Shown: in pieces, positions 1 through 5,501 of the stretch
How positions within the stretch are numbered: position 1 is the stretch's first letter
Layout: each line of letters opens with the position of its first letter
Assembly: GCA_046590705.1 (NCBI GenBank)
Contig: JBKJUK010000185.1
Span: forward strand, 1-8,446
Direction of reading: 5' to 3'
Origin: JBKJUK01 sp046590705
Lineage (GTDB): Bacteria; Acidobacteriota; Thermoanaerobaculia; Gp7-AA8
Length of the DNA stretch: 8,446 nucleotides
The notes under the pieces: model-generated
Databases searched by the model: none
Seen by the model: the letters and a program-made list of their open reading frames with translations, nothing else
Told to the model about the DNA's origin: nothing
Made by a program: the position numbers and the translations under genes

Positions 1-18
1 CTTGCGAAATGTGCAGCG

Positions 19-59
19 CGAAGAGGAATCTCCGTTCCGCGCGGCTCATCGGAATGACG
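19..59 (+). repeat. Dispersed repeat unit A, copy 1
   Basis: Positions 19-42 are the exact reverse complement of 4827-4850 and match 4775-4798 with one mismatch. Positions 38-59 are the exact reverse complement of 4726-4747. The unit begins CGAAGAGGAATCTCC and ends GCTCATCGGAATGACG, so the same roughly 40-bp unit occurs here once and in rearranged pieces about 4.7 kb away. It lies just past the stop codon of the DinB-like gene. The style resembles short extragenic repeats scattered through many acidobacterial-type genomes. That resemblance is inference; the matches are read directly. Confidence 0.8.
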
Positions 60-100
60 CGCGGACGTCCCTCGCCTACGTGGAAATTCGTAGCAGGACG

Positions 101-631
101 CTACGACACAGCAGCAAGCTGTCGGTGGTGATGAGCCAAATGCGTGGTCACGAGCTGCAGTCCTTCGAGCGGCGAGAGTTTCCCGAAGAGGTGATGTGAC
201 AGGCTGCAGTCGGCGTCGCCCTTTCTCTTCTGAAGCAGCGCTTCGAACTCGTCTGCCAGCGTTGAGAATTGCGCGATCGCGGCAGTCTGATCCGTGTTCG
301 TCACAGTCGGCTTCACCTCGCTGGGAGCCTTGGCACCTTTCGGGAACTGACCTGTCCTTAGGATTTTTCTGAGAAACGCGAATCGCAGAAAGCGCTGCAT
401 CAACCAATTCGTGCGCGGGCGCATCCCGCTGCCGCGATTCAACTCCCGGAGTGCGCCTTCATAGACCAGCCGCAGATGCTCTGTGATCTCCGCTGGCGAC
501 CACTTTCCATCGGCGAGAGGCTTCAGCCACCGGCCCTCACCAACCGCAGCAGCCGTCATCGCGTACTCAGCCGCGGTACTGCTGTGCTTCGTCAGCTCGC
601 CCGACCACATTTCACTCATCGCAGAATTCAT
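101..631 (-). CDS. DinB-like / DUF1569-type four-helix protein
   Basis: The gene encodes a 176-residue protein that looks like a member of the DinB / YfiT-like putative metal-dependent hydrolase superfamily. These are small helical bundles, and some members act as thiol transferases or metal-dependent hydrolases. The N-terminal signature is KWSPAEITEHL at residues 43-53, with His52 as the first likely metal ligand. The C-terminal signature is THLAHHHRQL at residues 163-172, where His164 and His168 are spaced as in the family. The length is usual for these proteins and there is no signal peptide or membrane segment, so it is probably cytoplasmic. The ATG at 631 is supported by a GGAGG motif (minus strand, 636-640) four bases upstream. 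It is transcribed divergently from the TMEM175-like gene and has no same-strand neighbour in the window. The substrate cannot be predicted, and DUF1569 is the subfamily I find most likely. Confidence 0.85.
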   Translation of the reverse strand: MNSAMSEMWSGELTKHSSTAAEYAMTAAAVGEGRWLKPLADGKWSPAEITEHLRLVYEGALRELNRGSGMRPRTNWLMQRFLRFAFLRKILRTGQFPKGAKAPSEVKPTVTNTDQTAAIAQFSTLADEFEALLQKRKGDADCSLSHHLFGKLSPLEGLQLVTTHLAHHHRQLAAVS

Positions 632-635
632 ACGT

Positions 636-640
636 CCTCC
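636..640 (-). promoter_or_regulatory. RBS of the DinB-like gene
   Basis: GGAGG on the minus strand sits four bases before the ATG at 631 and supports that start over the internal Met5 and Met8. About 20 bases further upstream, TAGAAT (minus strand, 660-665) is a plausible -10 box, but I see no good -35 partner. Confidence 0.55.
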
Positions 641-690
641 AGGCTCTGATCATTCGCTGATTCTAGCCGCGATCCGCGAAACCGAGTGGA

Positions 691-717
691 GCACAGGCAA
701 TCCTGCCTGTGACGCGC
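691..717. repeat. 27-bp palindromic repeat B, copy 1
   Basis: Positions 691-717 are identical over 27 bases to 1435-1461. The core CACAGGCAATCCTGCCTGTG (692-711) is a perfect hairpin with an 8-bp stem and an ATCC loop. This copy lies in the divergent spacer between the DinB-like gene and the TMEM175-like gene. It has no T-tract, so it is not a standard intrinsic terminator. It is most likely a REP-like dispersed repeat, with a regulatory role possible but unshown. Confidence 0.9.
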
Positions 718-758
718 AACTCCGGGCGGACATACCGACTCCCCAGCGAGCAATCGCG

Positions 759-764
759 TAAAAT
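759..764 (+). promoter_or_regulatory. Possible -10 box of the TMEM175-like gene
   Basis: TAAAAT ends six bases before the ATG at 771. If it is a -10 element, transcription would begin at or very near the start codon, giving a leaderless mRNA. This agrees with the lack of a good Shine-Dalgarno sequence (only GGAAC close to the ATG). No recognisable -35 hexamer precedes it, so the call is tentative. Confidence 0.25.
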
Positions 765-770
765 GGAACG

Positions 771-1412
771 ATGCCGACCAGCCGCCTCGAAGCATTCAGT
801 GATGGAGTCATCGCCATCCTCATCACCATCATGATCATTGAATTGCCCGCCCCCGAAGGCAGCAGCCTGGAAGCGCTTCGTCCAGGCATTCCGGTTCTGA
901 TCGCATACATCCTGAGCTTCCTGATCCTCGGCATCTACTGGAACAATCACCACCACCTCTTCACTGCAGCGCACGACGTGACAGGCGGCGTGCTGTGGGC
1001 CAATCACCATCTTCTATTCTGGCTGTCACTGATCCCTTTCGTCACCGGCTGGATGGGAAAAAGCGGCTTCGAGCCGGTACCGACCGCGGTGTACGGGGTG
1101 GTGCTCTTTTTTGCCGCGGCGGCCTACTTTATCCTTCAGAACGTGATCATTCGTCACGAGGGACGCGACTCTCCGCTGGGACGTGCGATCGGCAAAGATC
1201 TCAAAGGCAAACTTTCATTCGTACTGTATGCCGCGGCCATTCCACTCGCTTTCGTCCATCCCTGGATCAGTGGAGTCATCTTCATCACCGTGGCACTCAT
1301 GTGGCTTCTGCCCGACCGCCGGATCGAGCCGGTGATCCACGAGATGCAGGAAGCGGAGACCAGCGCCGCCGGGAAAACTGATGAACGCAGAACGCAGAAC
1401 TCGGAACGATGA
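771..1412 (+). CDS. TMEM175-family (DUF1211) potassium channel-like membrane protein
   Basis: The gene encodes a 213-residue integral membrane protein of the bacterial TMEM175 / DUF1211 family. Characterised bacterial members form tetrameric K+ channels whose TM1 lines the pore. The family signature is present at the N-terminus: Arg5, then FSDGV at residues 9-13, followed by the hydrophobic TM1 that runs to about residue 25. Further membrane segments fall near residues 40-57, 75-95, 105-125, 148-165 and 167-181, giving the expected six. WNNHHHLF (57-64) and LLFWLSLIPF (81-90) are also typical. Beyond residue 182 the protein is hydrophilic, and the last residues (about 204-213, DERRTQNSER) are encoded by a heptad DNA repeat that continues past the stop, so this tail is probably not conserved. 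The ATG at 771 places the signature at the usual distance from the N-terminus. No ortholog can be assigned from sequence alone, and ion selectivity is inferred from the family. Confidence 0.9.
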   Translation: MPTSRLEAFSDGVIAILITIMIIELPAPEGSSLEALRPGIPVLIAYILSFLILGIYWNNHHHLFTAAHDVTGGVLWANHHLLFWLSLIPFVTGWMGKSGFEPVPTAVYGVVLFFAAAAYFILQNVIIRHEGRDSPLGRAIGKDLKGKLSFVLYAAAIPLAFVHPWISGVIFITVALMWLLPDRRIEPVIHEMQEAETSAAGKTDERRTQNSER

Positions 1413-1424
1413 AGTAAGAAACAA
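1383..1424 (+). repeat. Heptad tandem repeat GAACNNN
   Basis: Six consecutive 7-base units begin with GAA: GAACGCA, GAACGCA, GAACTCG, GAACGAT, GAAGTAA and GAAACAA. The first four form the last codons and stop of the TMEM175-like gene and the last two lie beyond it. Heptanucleotide tandem repeats of this style are known as dispersed elements in several bacterial groups. The segment 1408-1421 has an exact inverted partner at 1490-1503. Confidence 0.8.
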
Positions 1425-1434
1425 AGCGTGTGTG

Positions 1435-1461
1435 GCACAGGCAATCCTGCCTGTGACGCGC
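1435..1461. repeat. 27-bp palindromic repeat B, copy 2
   Basis: This is identical to 691-717 and carries the same perfect 8-bp stem with an ATCC loop (1436-1455). It lies between the two inverted heptad-repeat arms downstream of the TMEM175-like gene, so that gene is bracketed by direct copies of the repeat. The hairpin could affect the 3' end of the channel mRNA, although no U-tract follows it. Confidence 0.9.
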
Positions 1462-1489
1462 TGAACTGGTTAGAACCCGTATCTGCCTC

Positions 1490-1516
1490 TTTCTTACTTC
1501 ATCGGTCTGCGTTTAT
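1490..1516 (-). repeat. Inverted heptad-repeat arm
   Basis: Read on the minus strand, this segment gives AAACGCA, GACCGAT, GAAGTAA, GAAA, which matches the units at 1383-1421. Positions 1490-1503 are a perfect 14-base reverse complement of 1408-1421. The two arms together enclose palindromic repeat B and form a composite inverted structure in the 193-bp spacer before pntA. Confidence 0.8.
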
Positions 1517-1593
1517 CAGATCCCCGTTACCATTGCAGCCGACAACGTCCGCGCGAACTTCCGCAGCAAAGGAATCGTGTAGAACTCGATCGT

Positions 1594-1601
1594 AAGGCAG
1601 G
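1594..1601 (+). promoter_or_regulatory. RBS of pntA
   Basis: AAGGCAGG precedes the ATG at 1606 by four bases (eight bases from AAGG). Either half can serve as the Shine-Dalgarno, and the start gives an N-terminus matching known PntA proteins. I could not identify a convincing promoter between the repeat at 1516 and this site. Confidence 0.6.
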
Positions 1602-1605
1602 CGCA

Positions 1606-3174
1606 ATGATCATAGGGATTCCTCGAGAGATTCATGCAGGTGAGAAGCGTGTCGCAGTCACACCAGAAGTGGCGACGCAACTCGGCGCGCTCGGCTTCTC
1701 CGTCCTCGTCGAATCCCAGGCTGGCATTGCAGCAACATTCGATGACGAAGCGTACCTGCGCGCCGGCGCAACCATTGCGATGGACGCCGATGCACTCTGG
1801 TCGCAGAGCGACATCGTCCTCAAAGTTCGTCCGCCTGCATCAGATTCGAGGACCGGACCGAATGAGGTCGAGCGAATCCGTCGGGGACAGACTCTCATTT
1901 CGTTTCTCTGGCCAGCACAGCACCCTGCGCTGCTCGAGGGACTGGTGCAGCGCGGTGCGACCGCACTGGCCATGGACAGCATCCCCCGCATTTCGCGCGC
2001 ACAGAAAATGGACGCACTCAGTTCGATGGCCAACATCGCTGGCTACCGCGCTGTCATCGAGGCCGCGCAACACTTCGGACGCTTCTTCACCGGACAGATC
2101 ACGGCCGCAGGAAGAATCCCTCCGGCCAAGGTGCTGATCATCGGGGTCGGAGTCGCGGGACTCTCCGCGATCGGTGCGGCCAAGAGTCTCGGCGCAGTGG
2201 TAAGGGCTTTCGACACGCGGCCAGAAGTGAAGGACCAGGTGAAAAGCCTCAACGCCGAGTTCCTGGAGTTGCACTTCGAAGAGGAAGGCGCAGGCTCCGG
2301 TGGCTATGCGAAACTGATGAGCCCGGAGTTCATCGCCGCCGAGATGGCCCTCTTCGCAACACAGGCAGCGGAAGTCGACATCATCATCACCACCGCGCTC
2401 ATCCCGGGACGCCCAGCGCCGAAACTGCTCACCGCCGCGATGGTCGCATCGATGAAACCTGGAAGCGTCATCGTCGATCTAGCCGCAGAGCAGGGTGGCA
2501 ACTGCGAACTCACCGAACCTGGTCAGGTGATCTCGACACACGGCGTCACCATCATCGGCTACACCGATCTGCCGAGTCGTATGGCGGCGCAGGCAAGTCA
2601 GCTCTACGGGACGAATCTCCGGCATCTGCTCACCGACATGTGTCCTGCGAAGGATGGTCTGCTGGTGGTCAATATGGAGGACGAAGTCATTCGTGGAGCG
2701 ACGGTAGTAAATGATGGCGTCCTCACCTGGCCTCCTCCGCCGCCGCGCTTGTCCGCAACTCCGCAGAAGAGTGCGCAGACCTCTGCGAGTCCCGCCAGAA
2801 AGACGGTTCACGGCAAGTCGCAGGACAAGACCACCCGAGGCGGACTGGCCGTTGGTTTCGGAGGGTTACTGGCGATTCTCATCGCTCTCGGCATCTACGC
2901 GCCCCCTTCATTCATGCCGCACTTTCTCGTGTTCGTGCTGGCCTGCTTCGTTGGTTACATGGTGGTCTGGAACGTAAAGCCGGCCTTGCACACACCTCTG
3001 ATGAGCGTGACCAATGCTGTGAGCAGCATCATCATCGTCGGTGCCGTTCTGCAGATCGGCTCATCGAACGTGTGGGTCTCCTCCATCGCTGCGATCACCA
3101 TCGCTCTGACCAGCATCAACATCGTGGGAGGCTTCGCCGTCACACAGCGAATGCTCCGGATGTTTCAGAAGTAA
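1606..3174 (+). CDS. pntA: NAD(P) transhydrogenase subunit alpha, E. coli-type
   Basis: This is the alpha subunit of the membrane proton-translocating nicotinamide nucleotide transhydrogenase, which with PntB transfers hydride from NADH to NADP+ using the proton gradient. At 522 residues it is close to E. coli PntA and has the fused architecture (NAD-binding domain I plus membrane part), unlike the split alpha1/alpha2 form of Rhodospirillum. Domain I starts MIIGIPREIHAGEKRVAVTP. It has the nucleotide-binding GVGVAG at 180-185 followed by AFDTRPEVKDQV (201-212), and TTALIPGRPAPKL and YTDLPSR at about 262-325. A Pro/Ser/Lys-rich linker spans about 376-411. Four hydrophobic segments follow (about 412-430, 438-456, 468-485 and 490-511), including the conserved GYMVVWNVKPALHTPLMSVTN. 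The C-terminus, VTQRMLRMFQK, closely resembles that of the E. coli protein. The stop lies 10 bp before pntB, so the two genes are surely co-transcribed. No defects are seen. Confidence 0.98.
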   Translation: MIIGIPREIHAGEKRVAVTPEVATQLGALGFSVLVESQAGIAATFDDEAYLRAGATIAMDADALWSQSDIVLKVRPPASDSRTGPNEVERIRRGQTLISFLWPAQHPALLEGLVQRGATALAMDSIPRISRAQKMDALSSMANIAGYRAVIEAAQHFGRFFTGQITAAGRIPPAKVLIIGVGVAGLSAIGAAKSLGAVVRAFDTRPEVKDQVKSLNAEFLELHFEEEGAGSGGYAKLMSPEFIAAEMALFATQAAEVDIIITTALIPGRPAPKLLTAAMVASMKPGSVIVDLAAEQGGNCELTEPGQVISTHGVTIIGYTDLPSRMAAQASQLYGTNLRHLLTDMCPAKDGLLVVNMEDEVIRGATVVNDGVLTWPPPPPRLSATPQKSAQTSASPARKTVHGKSQDKTTRGGLAVGFGGLLAILIALGIYAPPSFMPHFLVFVLACFVGYMVVWNVKPALHTPLMSVTNAVSSIIIVGAVLQIGSSNVWVSSIAAITIALTSINIVGGFAVTQRMLRMFQK

Positions 3175-3175
3175 C

Positions 3176-3180
3176 GGGGA
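3176..3180 (+). promoter_or_regulatory. RBS of pntB
   Basis: GGGGA lies directly after the pntA stop codon and four bases before the pntB ATG at 3185. The tight spacing suggests coupled translation of the two subunits. Confidence 0.6.
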
Positions 3181-3184
3181 CGAT

Positions 3185-4585
3185 ATGGCCGCCGGACTCG
3201 TCACCACCTCTTACATCTTCGCAGCGATTCTTTTCATTCTCGCTTTAGGCGGATTGAGCAATCCTGAAACCGCACGCCGCGGCAACAGGTACGGCATGCT
3301 GGGAATGGCTATCGCCGTGCTCGCAACCATTCTCGGGGCGGTTACGGCGAACTATCACCTGCTCATCGGCGCGTTGCTCATCGGTGCCGCGGTGGGACTG
3401 TTTCTCGCCCGACGAGTGCAGATGACGCAGATGCCCGAGCTCGTGGCCATCCTCCACAGTCTGGTCGGTCTGGCGGCGGTGCTGGTGGGATTCGGAAACG
3501 TACTCGAACCTTCGCACAACCTCACCGGCGTCGAGCAAACCATCCACAGCATCGAAACCTGCGTCGGCATTCTGATCGGGGCAATCACCTTCTCCGGCTC
3601 TTTGATCGCCTTCGGCAAGTTAAACGGGCGCCTCGGAGGCAAACCCCTAACACTCCCCGGCCGTCACTGGATAAACCTCGGGCTTCTGGCCATCGCACTA
3701 TGGGCAGGAAACTCCTTTCTGATTCAATCAATCGAAGGCGGTGGTCTTACGCCCCTGCTGATCATGACCGTGGTATCCCTGCTCTTCGGAATTCACATGG
3801 TCATGGCCATCGGCGGGGCAGACATGCCGGTGGTCGTCTCCATGCTCAACAGCTACTCCGGCTGGGCGGCCTCGGCGACGGGATTCATGCTCAGCAACGA
3901 TCTACTCATCGTTACCGGCGCACTGGTCGGCAGCAGCGGCACCATTCTGAGCTACATCATGTGCCGGGCCATGAATCGTAGCTTCCTTTCTGTCATCGCC
4001 GGCGGTTTTGGAACTTCGGAAGGCAGCGCACCTGCTGGTCAGATAGAAGACCAGGGCGAAGTAATTTCCATCGACGCAGCTGAGGCGGCCGCCCTGCTGC
4101 TGGATGCGAAGGAAGTCTGCATCATCCCTGGCTACGGGATGGCCGTGGCGCAGGCACAGCATGTCGTTTTCGAGATCACTAAACTTCTGCGTGAACGCGG
4201 TGTGAATGTGCGTTTTGCAATTCATCCGGTGGCGGGTCGCATGCCCGGCCACATGAATGTGCTGCTCGCAGAATCGCACGTCCCCTACGACATCGTCTTC
4301 GAGATGGACGAGATCAATGACGACTTCCCCGACATCGACGTGTCAGTCGTGATCGGCGCCAACGACATCGTGAATCCGTCGGCCGAAGATGAACCGGACA
4401 GCCCCATCGCGGGGATGCCGGTGCTCGAAGTCTGGAAAGGCAAGACCACCATCGTGATGAAACGCAGCATGGCCACCGGATACGCAGGCGTGCAGAACCC
4501 GCTTTTTTTCAAGGACAACACCAGAATGCTTTTCGGTGACGCGAAGAAAACATTGGAAGCGGTGCTCAGAACATTGACCAGCTAG
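3185..4585 (+). CDS. pntB: NAD(P) transhydrogenase subunit beta
   Basis: This is the beta subunit of the proton-translocating transhydrogenase, with the channel-forming membrane domain II and the NADP(H)-binding domain III. At 466 residues it is almost the length of E. coli PntB. The N-terminal half is strongly hydrophobic with about nine membrane spans up to about residue 275. The conserved proton-path His91 lies in ELVAILHSLVGLAAV, and the conserved Asn222 lies in MPVVVSMLNSYSGWA; both keep E. coli numbering. A polar hinge (about 278-298) leads into domain III, which has the NADP fingerprint PGYGMAVAQAQ (315-325), IHPVAGRMPGHMNVLLAE (346-363), GANDIVNP (391-398) and KRSMATGYAGVQNPLFF (426-442). 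It follows pntA by 10 bp and is the last gene of the operon. I see no standard terminator after it. The enzyme acts in the cytoplasmic membrane as an NADPH supply. Confidence 0.98.
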   Translation: MAAGLVTTSYIFAAILFILALGGLSNPETARRGNRYGMLGMAIAVLATILGAVTANYHLLIGALLIGAAVGLFLARRVQMTQMPELVAILHSLVGLAAVLVGFGNVLEPSHNLTGVEQTIHSIETCVGILIGAITFSGSLIAFGKLNGRLGGKPLTLPGRHWINLGLLAIALWAGNSFLIQSIEGGGLTPLLIMTVVSLLFGIHMVMAIGGADMPVVVSMLNSYSGWAASATGFMLSNDLLIVTGALVGSSGTILSYIMCRAMNRSFLSVIAGGFGTSEGSAPAGQIEDQGEVISIDAAEAAALLLDAKEVCIIPGYGMAVAQAQHVVFEITKLLRERGVNVRFAIHPVAGRMPGHMNVLLAESHVPYDIVFEMDEINDDFPDIDVSVVIGANDIVNPSAEDEPDSPIAGMPVLEVWKGKTTIVMKRSMATGYAGVQNPLFFKDNTRMLFGDAKKTLEAVLRTLTS

Positions 4586-4725
4586 GCCGCACTTCTCACA
4601 CCTCTTCGCGGCGATGCGGCGGAGAGTGGCCTGGATGCGAGGCGCACGGCGGTTTTGCGACGAAGGCATCGCCGTCTCTATGTCGAGGAGCGAAACCGTA
4701 ACCGTAGCAAGTCACACTCTCGCTA

Positions 4726-4902
4726 CGTCATTCCGATGAGCCGCGCGATCGGCATCGTTTCGCAGCCTGGAATGCGAAGAGGAATCTCCGGTCCGCGCAG
4801 ATGTGCCTGCTCGCTACCTCAGCGCGGCGCGGAACGGAGATTCCTCTTCGTGCGGCTCACCGCGAATCTCCCTTCCGTCGCTTCGTGCTCATCGGAATGA
4901 CG
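4726..4902. repeat. Composite inverted element built from repeat unit A
   Basis: The outer ends 4726-4741 and 4887-4902 are a perfect 16-base inverted repeat (GCTCATCGGAATGACG on the right arm). Inside, 4775-4798 and 4827-4850 pair over 23 of 24 bases with a 28-base loop, so a transcript could fold into a long hairpin. A diverged direct copy of unit A (4862-4902) overlaps the right end. All pieces match the single unit at 19-59. The element encodes no protein and is best seen as dispersed repeat units that accumulated or rearranged here. It falls just upstream of the B2-like gene. Confidence 0.75.
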
Positions 4903-4946
4903 GTCGCACCCAGTCGTGGAAAGCCTCGCAGCAGAAAGAGTGCGAG

Positions 4947-5042
4947 ATGCGGGTTAGTCAGGGACTTGACGGGGTCATCACGACGTGTGACGGTAGCTTC
5001 CGTGAAGTCCCCAGCTTCCAGACAGTCAGTGGTGAAACGTAG
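4947..5042 (+). CDS. Possible 31-residue ORF overlapping the B2-like start
   Basis: An ATG at 4947 opens a 31-codon frame that ends TAG at 5040-5042, overlapping the proposed GTG start of the B2-like gene by 11 bases in another frame. A weak purine-rich stretch (AGAAAGAG) precedes it. The peptide is MRVSQGLDGVITTCDGSFRE followed by VPSFQTVSGET. It does not show the YxxP leader motif of lasso precursors, and its sequence also forms the hairpin at 4961-5011. It could be a coupled leader peptide or simply chance. I list it only because of its position and overlap. Confidence 0.15.
   Translation: MRVSQGLDGVITTCDGSFREVPSFQTVSGET
4961..5011 (+). promoter_or_regulatory. Two-helix hairpin upstream of the B2-like gene
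   Basis: GGGACTTGACGG (4961-4972) pairs with CCGTGAAGTCCC (5000-5011) at 11 of 12 positions. An inner stem at 4974-4991 (GTCA, bulged T, CAC / GTGTGAC) adds seven base pairs around a GAC loop, leaving an internal loop of about eight bases on the 3' side. It ends about 20 bases before the proposed GTG start, where a structured 5' leader could control translation. No known riboswitch family is recognised, and a coding explanation is not excluded. Confidence 0.4.
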
Positions 5043-5475
5043 TCTGCTCGAGCGGAGCGAGGGTGCACGTACACTCCTCCTCTCGGCATTCGTGCGCGTC
5101 GTGCTGAGTCGTATCGCGCTTTCGCTCCTTCCTTTTCGAGCGATTCATCGTTTTCTTGCTCCGGAGCATAAGACCGCCGAGAGACGCGCCCGCTCCAGCG
5201 ACTCGATCGAGCGGATCACATGGGCAATTACAGTAAGCGCGCGCCGGATTCCAGGCGCCTCATGTCTGACCCAGGCCATTGCGGCGCATTCGCTATTACG
5301 TCGTCACGGTCACGCCGCTCATCTCCGCATCGGTGTCGTCAAGAGTGACAGCGGGGCGCTACGGGCGCATGCCTGGATCGACGTCGAAGGTAAGACGGTG
5401 CTAGGCCAGACATCGGAAGAGTTCACCACACTCGAGTCGATCGAGCGCAAACGGTCCTCCGATTTCGAACCTTGA
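5032..5475 (+). CDS. Lasso-peptide B2-like transglutaminase-fold protein (orphan)
   Basis: The gene encodes a protein of about 147 residues resembling the lasso peptide biosynthesis B2 family (transglutaminase-like cysteine protease fold), whose known members cleave the leader from lasso precursors. An N-terminal hydrophobic stretch (about 14-35) is followed by WAITVSARRIPGASCLTQA (about 64-82) with the likely catalytic Cys78. Next comes LLRRHGHAAHLRIGVVKS (about 88-105), then AHAWIDVEGK with His113 and Asp117, and the family-like end EEFTTLES. The Cys-His-Asp triad is complete. The frame is open upstream to ATGs at 4801 and 4897, but both lie inside repeat DNA. I choose GTG 5032, with GTG 5029, 5002 and 4987 as alternatives, because it gives the normal B2 length. 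No Shine-Dalgarno is evident. No precursor, B1 (RRE/PqqD-like) or lasso cyclase gene is in the window, so the true substrate is unknown. It converges on the next gene with a 26-bp gap. Confidence 0.82.
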   Translation: MKRSLLERSEGARTLLLSAFVRVVLSRIALSLLPFRAIHRFLAPEHKTAERRARSSDSIERITWAITVSARRIPGASCLTQAIAAHSLLRRHGHAAHLRIGVVKSDSGALRAHAWIDVEGKTVLGQTSEEFTTLESIERKRSSDFEP

Positions 5476-5501
5476 TCGATTCCGCGCGAGTTCAAAAACC
5501 G

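Larger units (their letters stand above)
4586..5031. other. 446-bp spacer with repeats, no convincing gene
   Basis: Between pntB and the B2-like gene no reading frame has recognisable protein features. The first part has weak inverted repeats (GCCGCA at 4586-4591 with TGCGGC at 4615-4620, and a 9-bp pair at 4609-4617 and 4666-4674), none followed by a T-tract. The middle (4726-4902) is a mosaic of repeat unit A. The last part holds the hairpin at 4961-5011. Open frames here, including one from an ATG at 4801, are translations of the repeats. Confidence 0.7.

Noticed and set aside
2..199. Open frame of 65 codons at the left edge
   Set aside because: It translates repeat unit A and then runs antisense to the DinB-like gene; no protein family features.
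692..711. Hairpin considered as an intrinsic terminator
   Set aside because: Stem and loop are good, but no U-run follows either copy, and the upstream copy lies before two divergent genes. A repeat explains it better.
4586..4674. Possible terminator after pntB
   Set aside because: Short inverted repeats are present, but the stems are weak, the loops are long and no T-tract follows.
4726..4902. CRISPR array or insertion sequence
   Set aside because: The repeat spacing is irregular, orientations alternate, there are no uniform spacers, and no transposase is encoded nearby.
4655..5042. Open frames across the spacer after pntB
   Set aside because: They are translations of the inverted repeats, rich in Arg and Ser with no domain signature. 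No B1 or other lasso partner is hidden in any frame.
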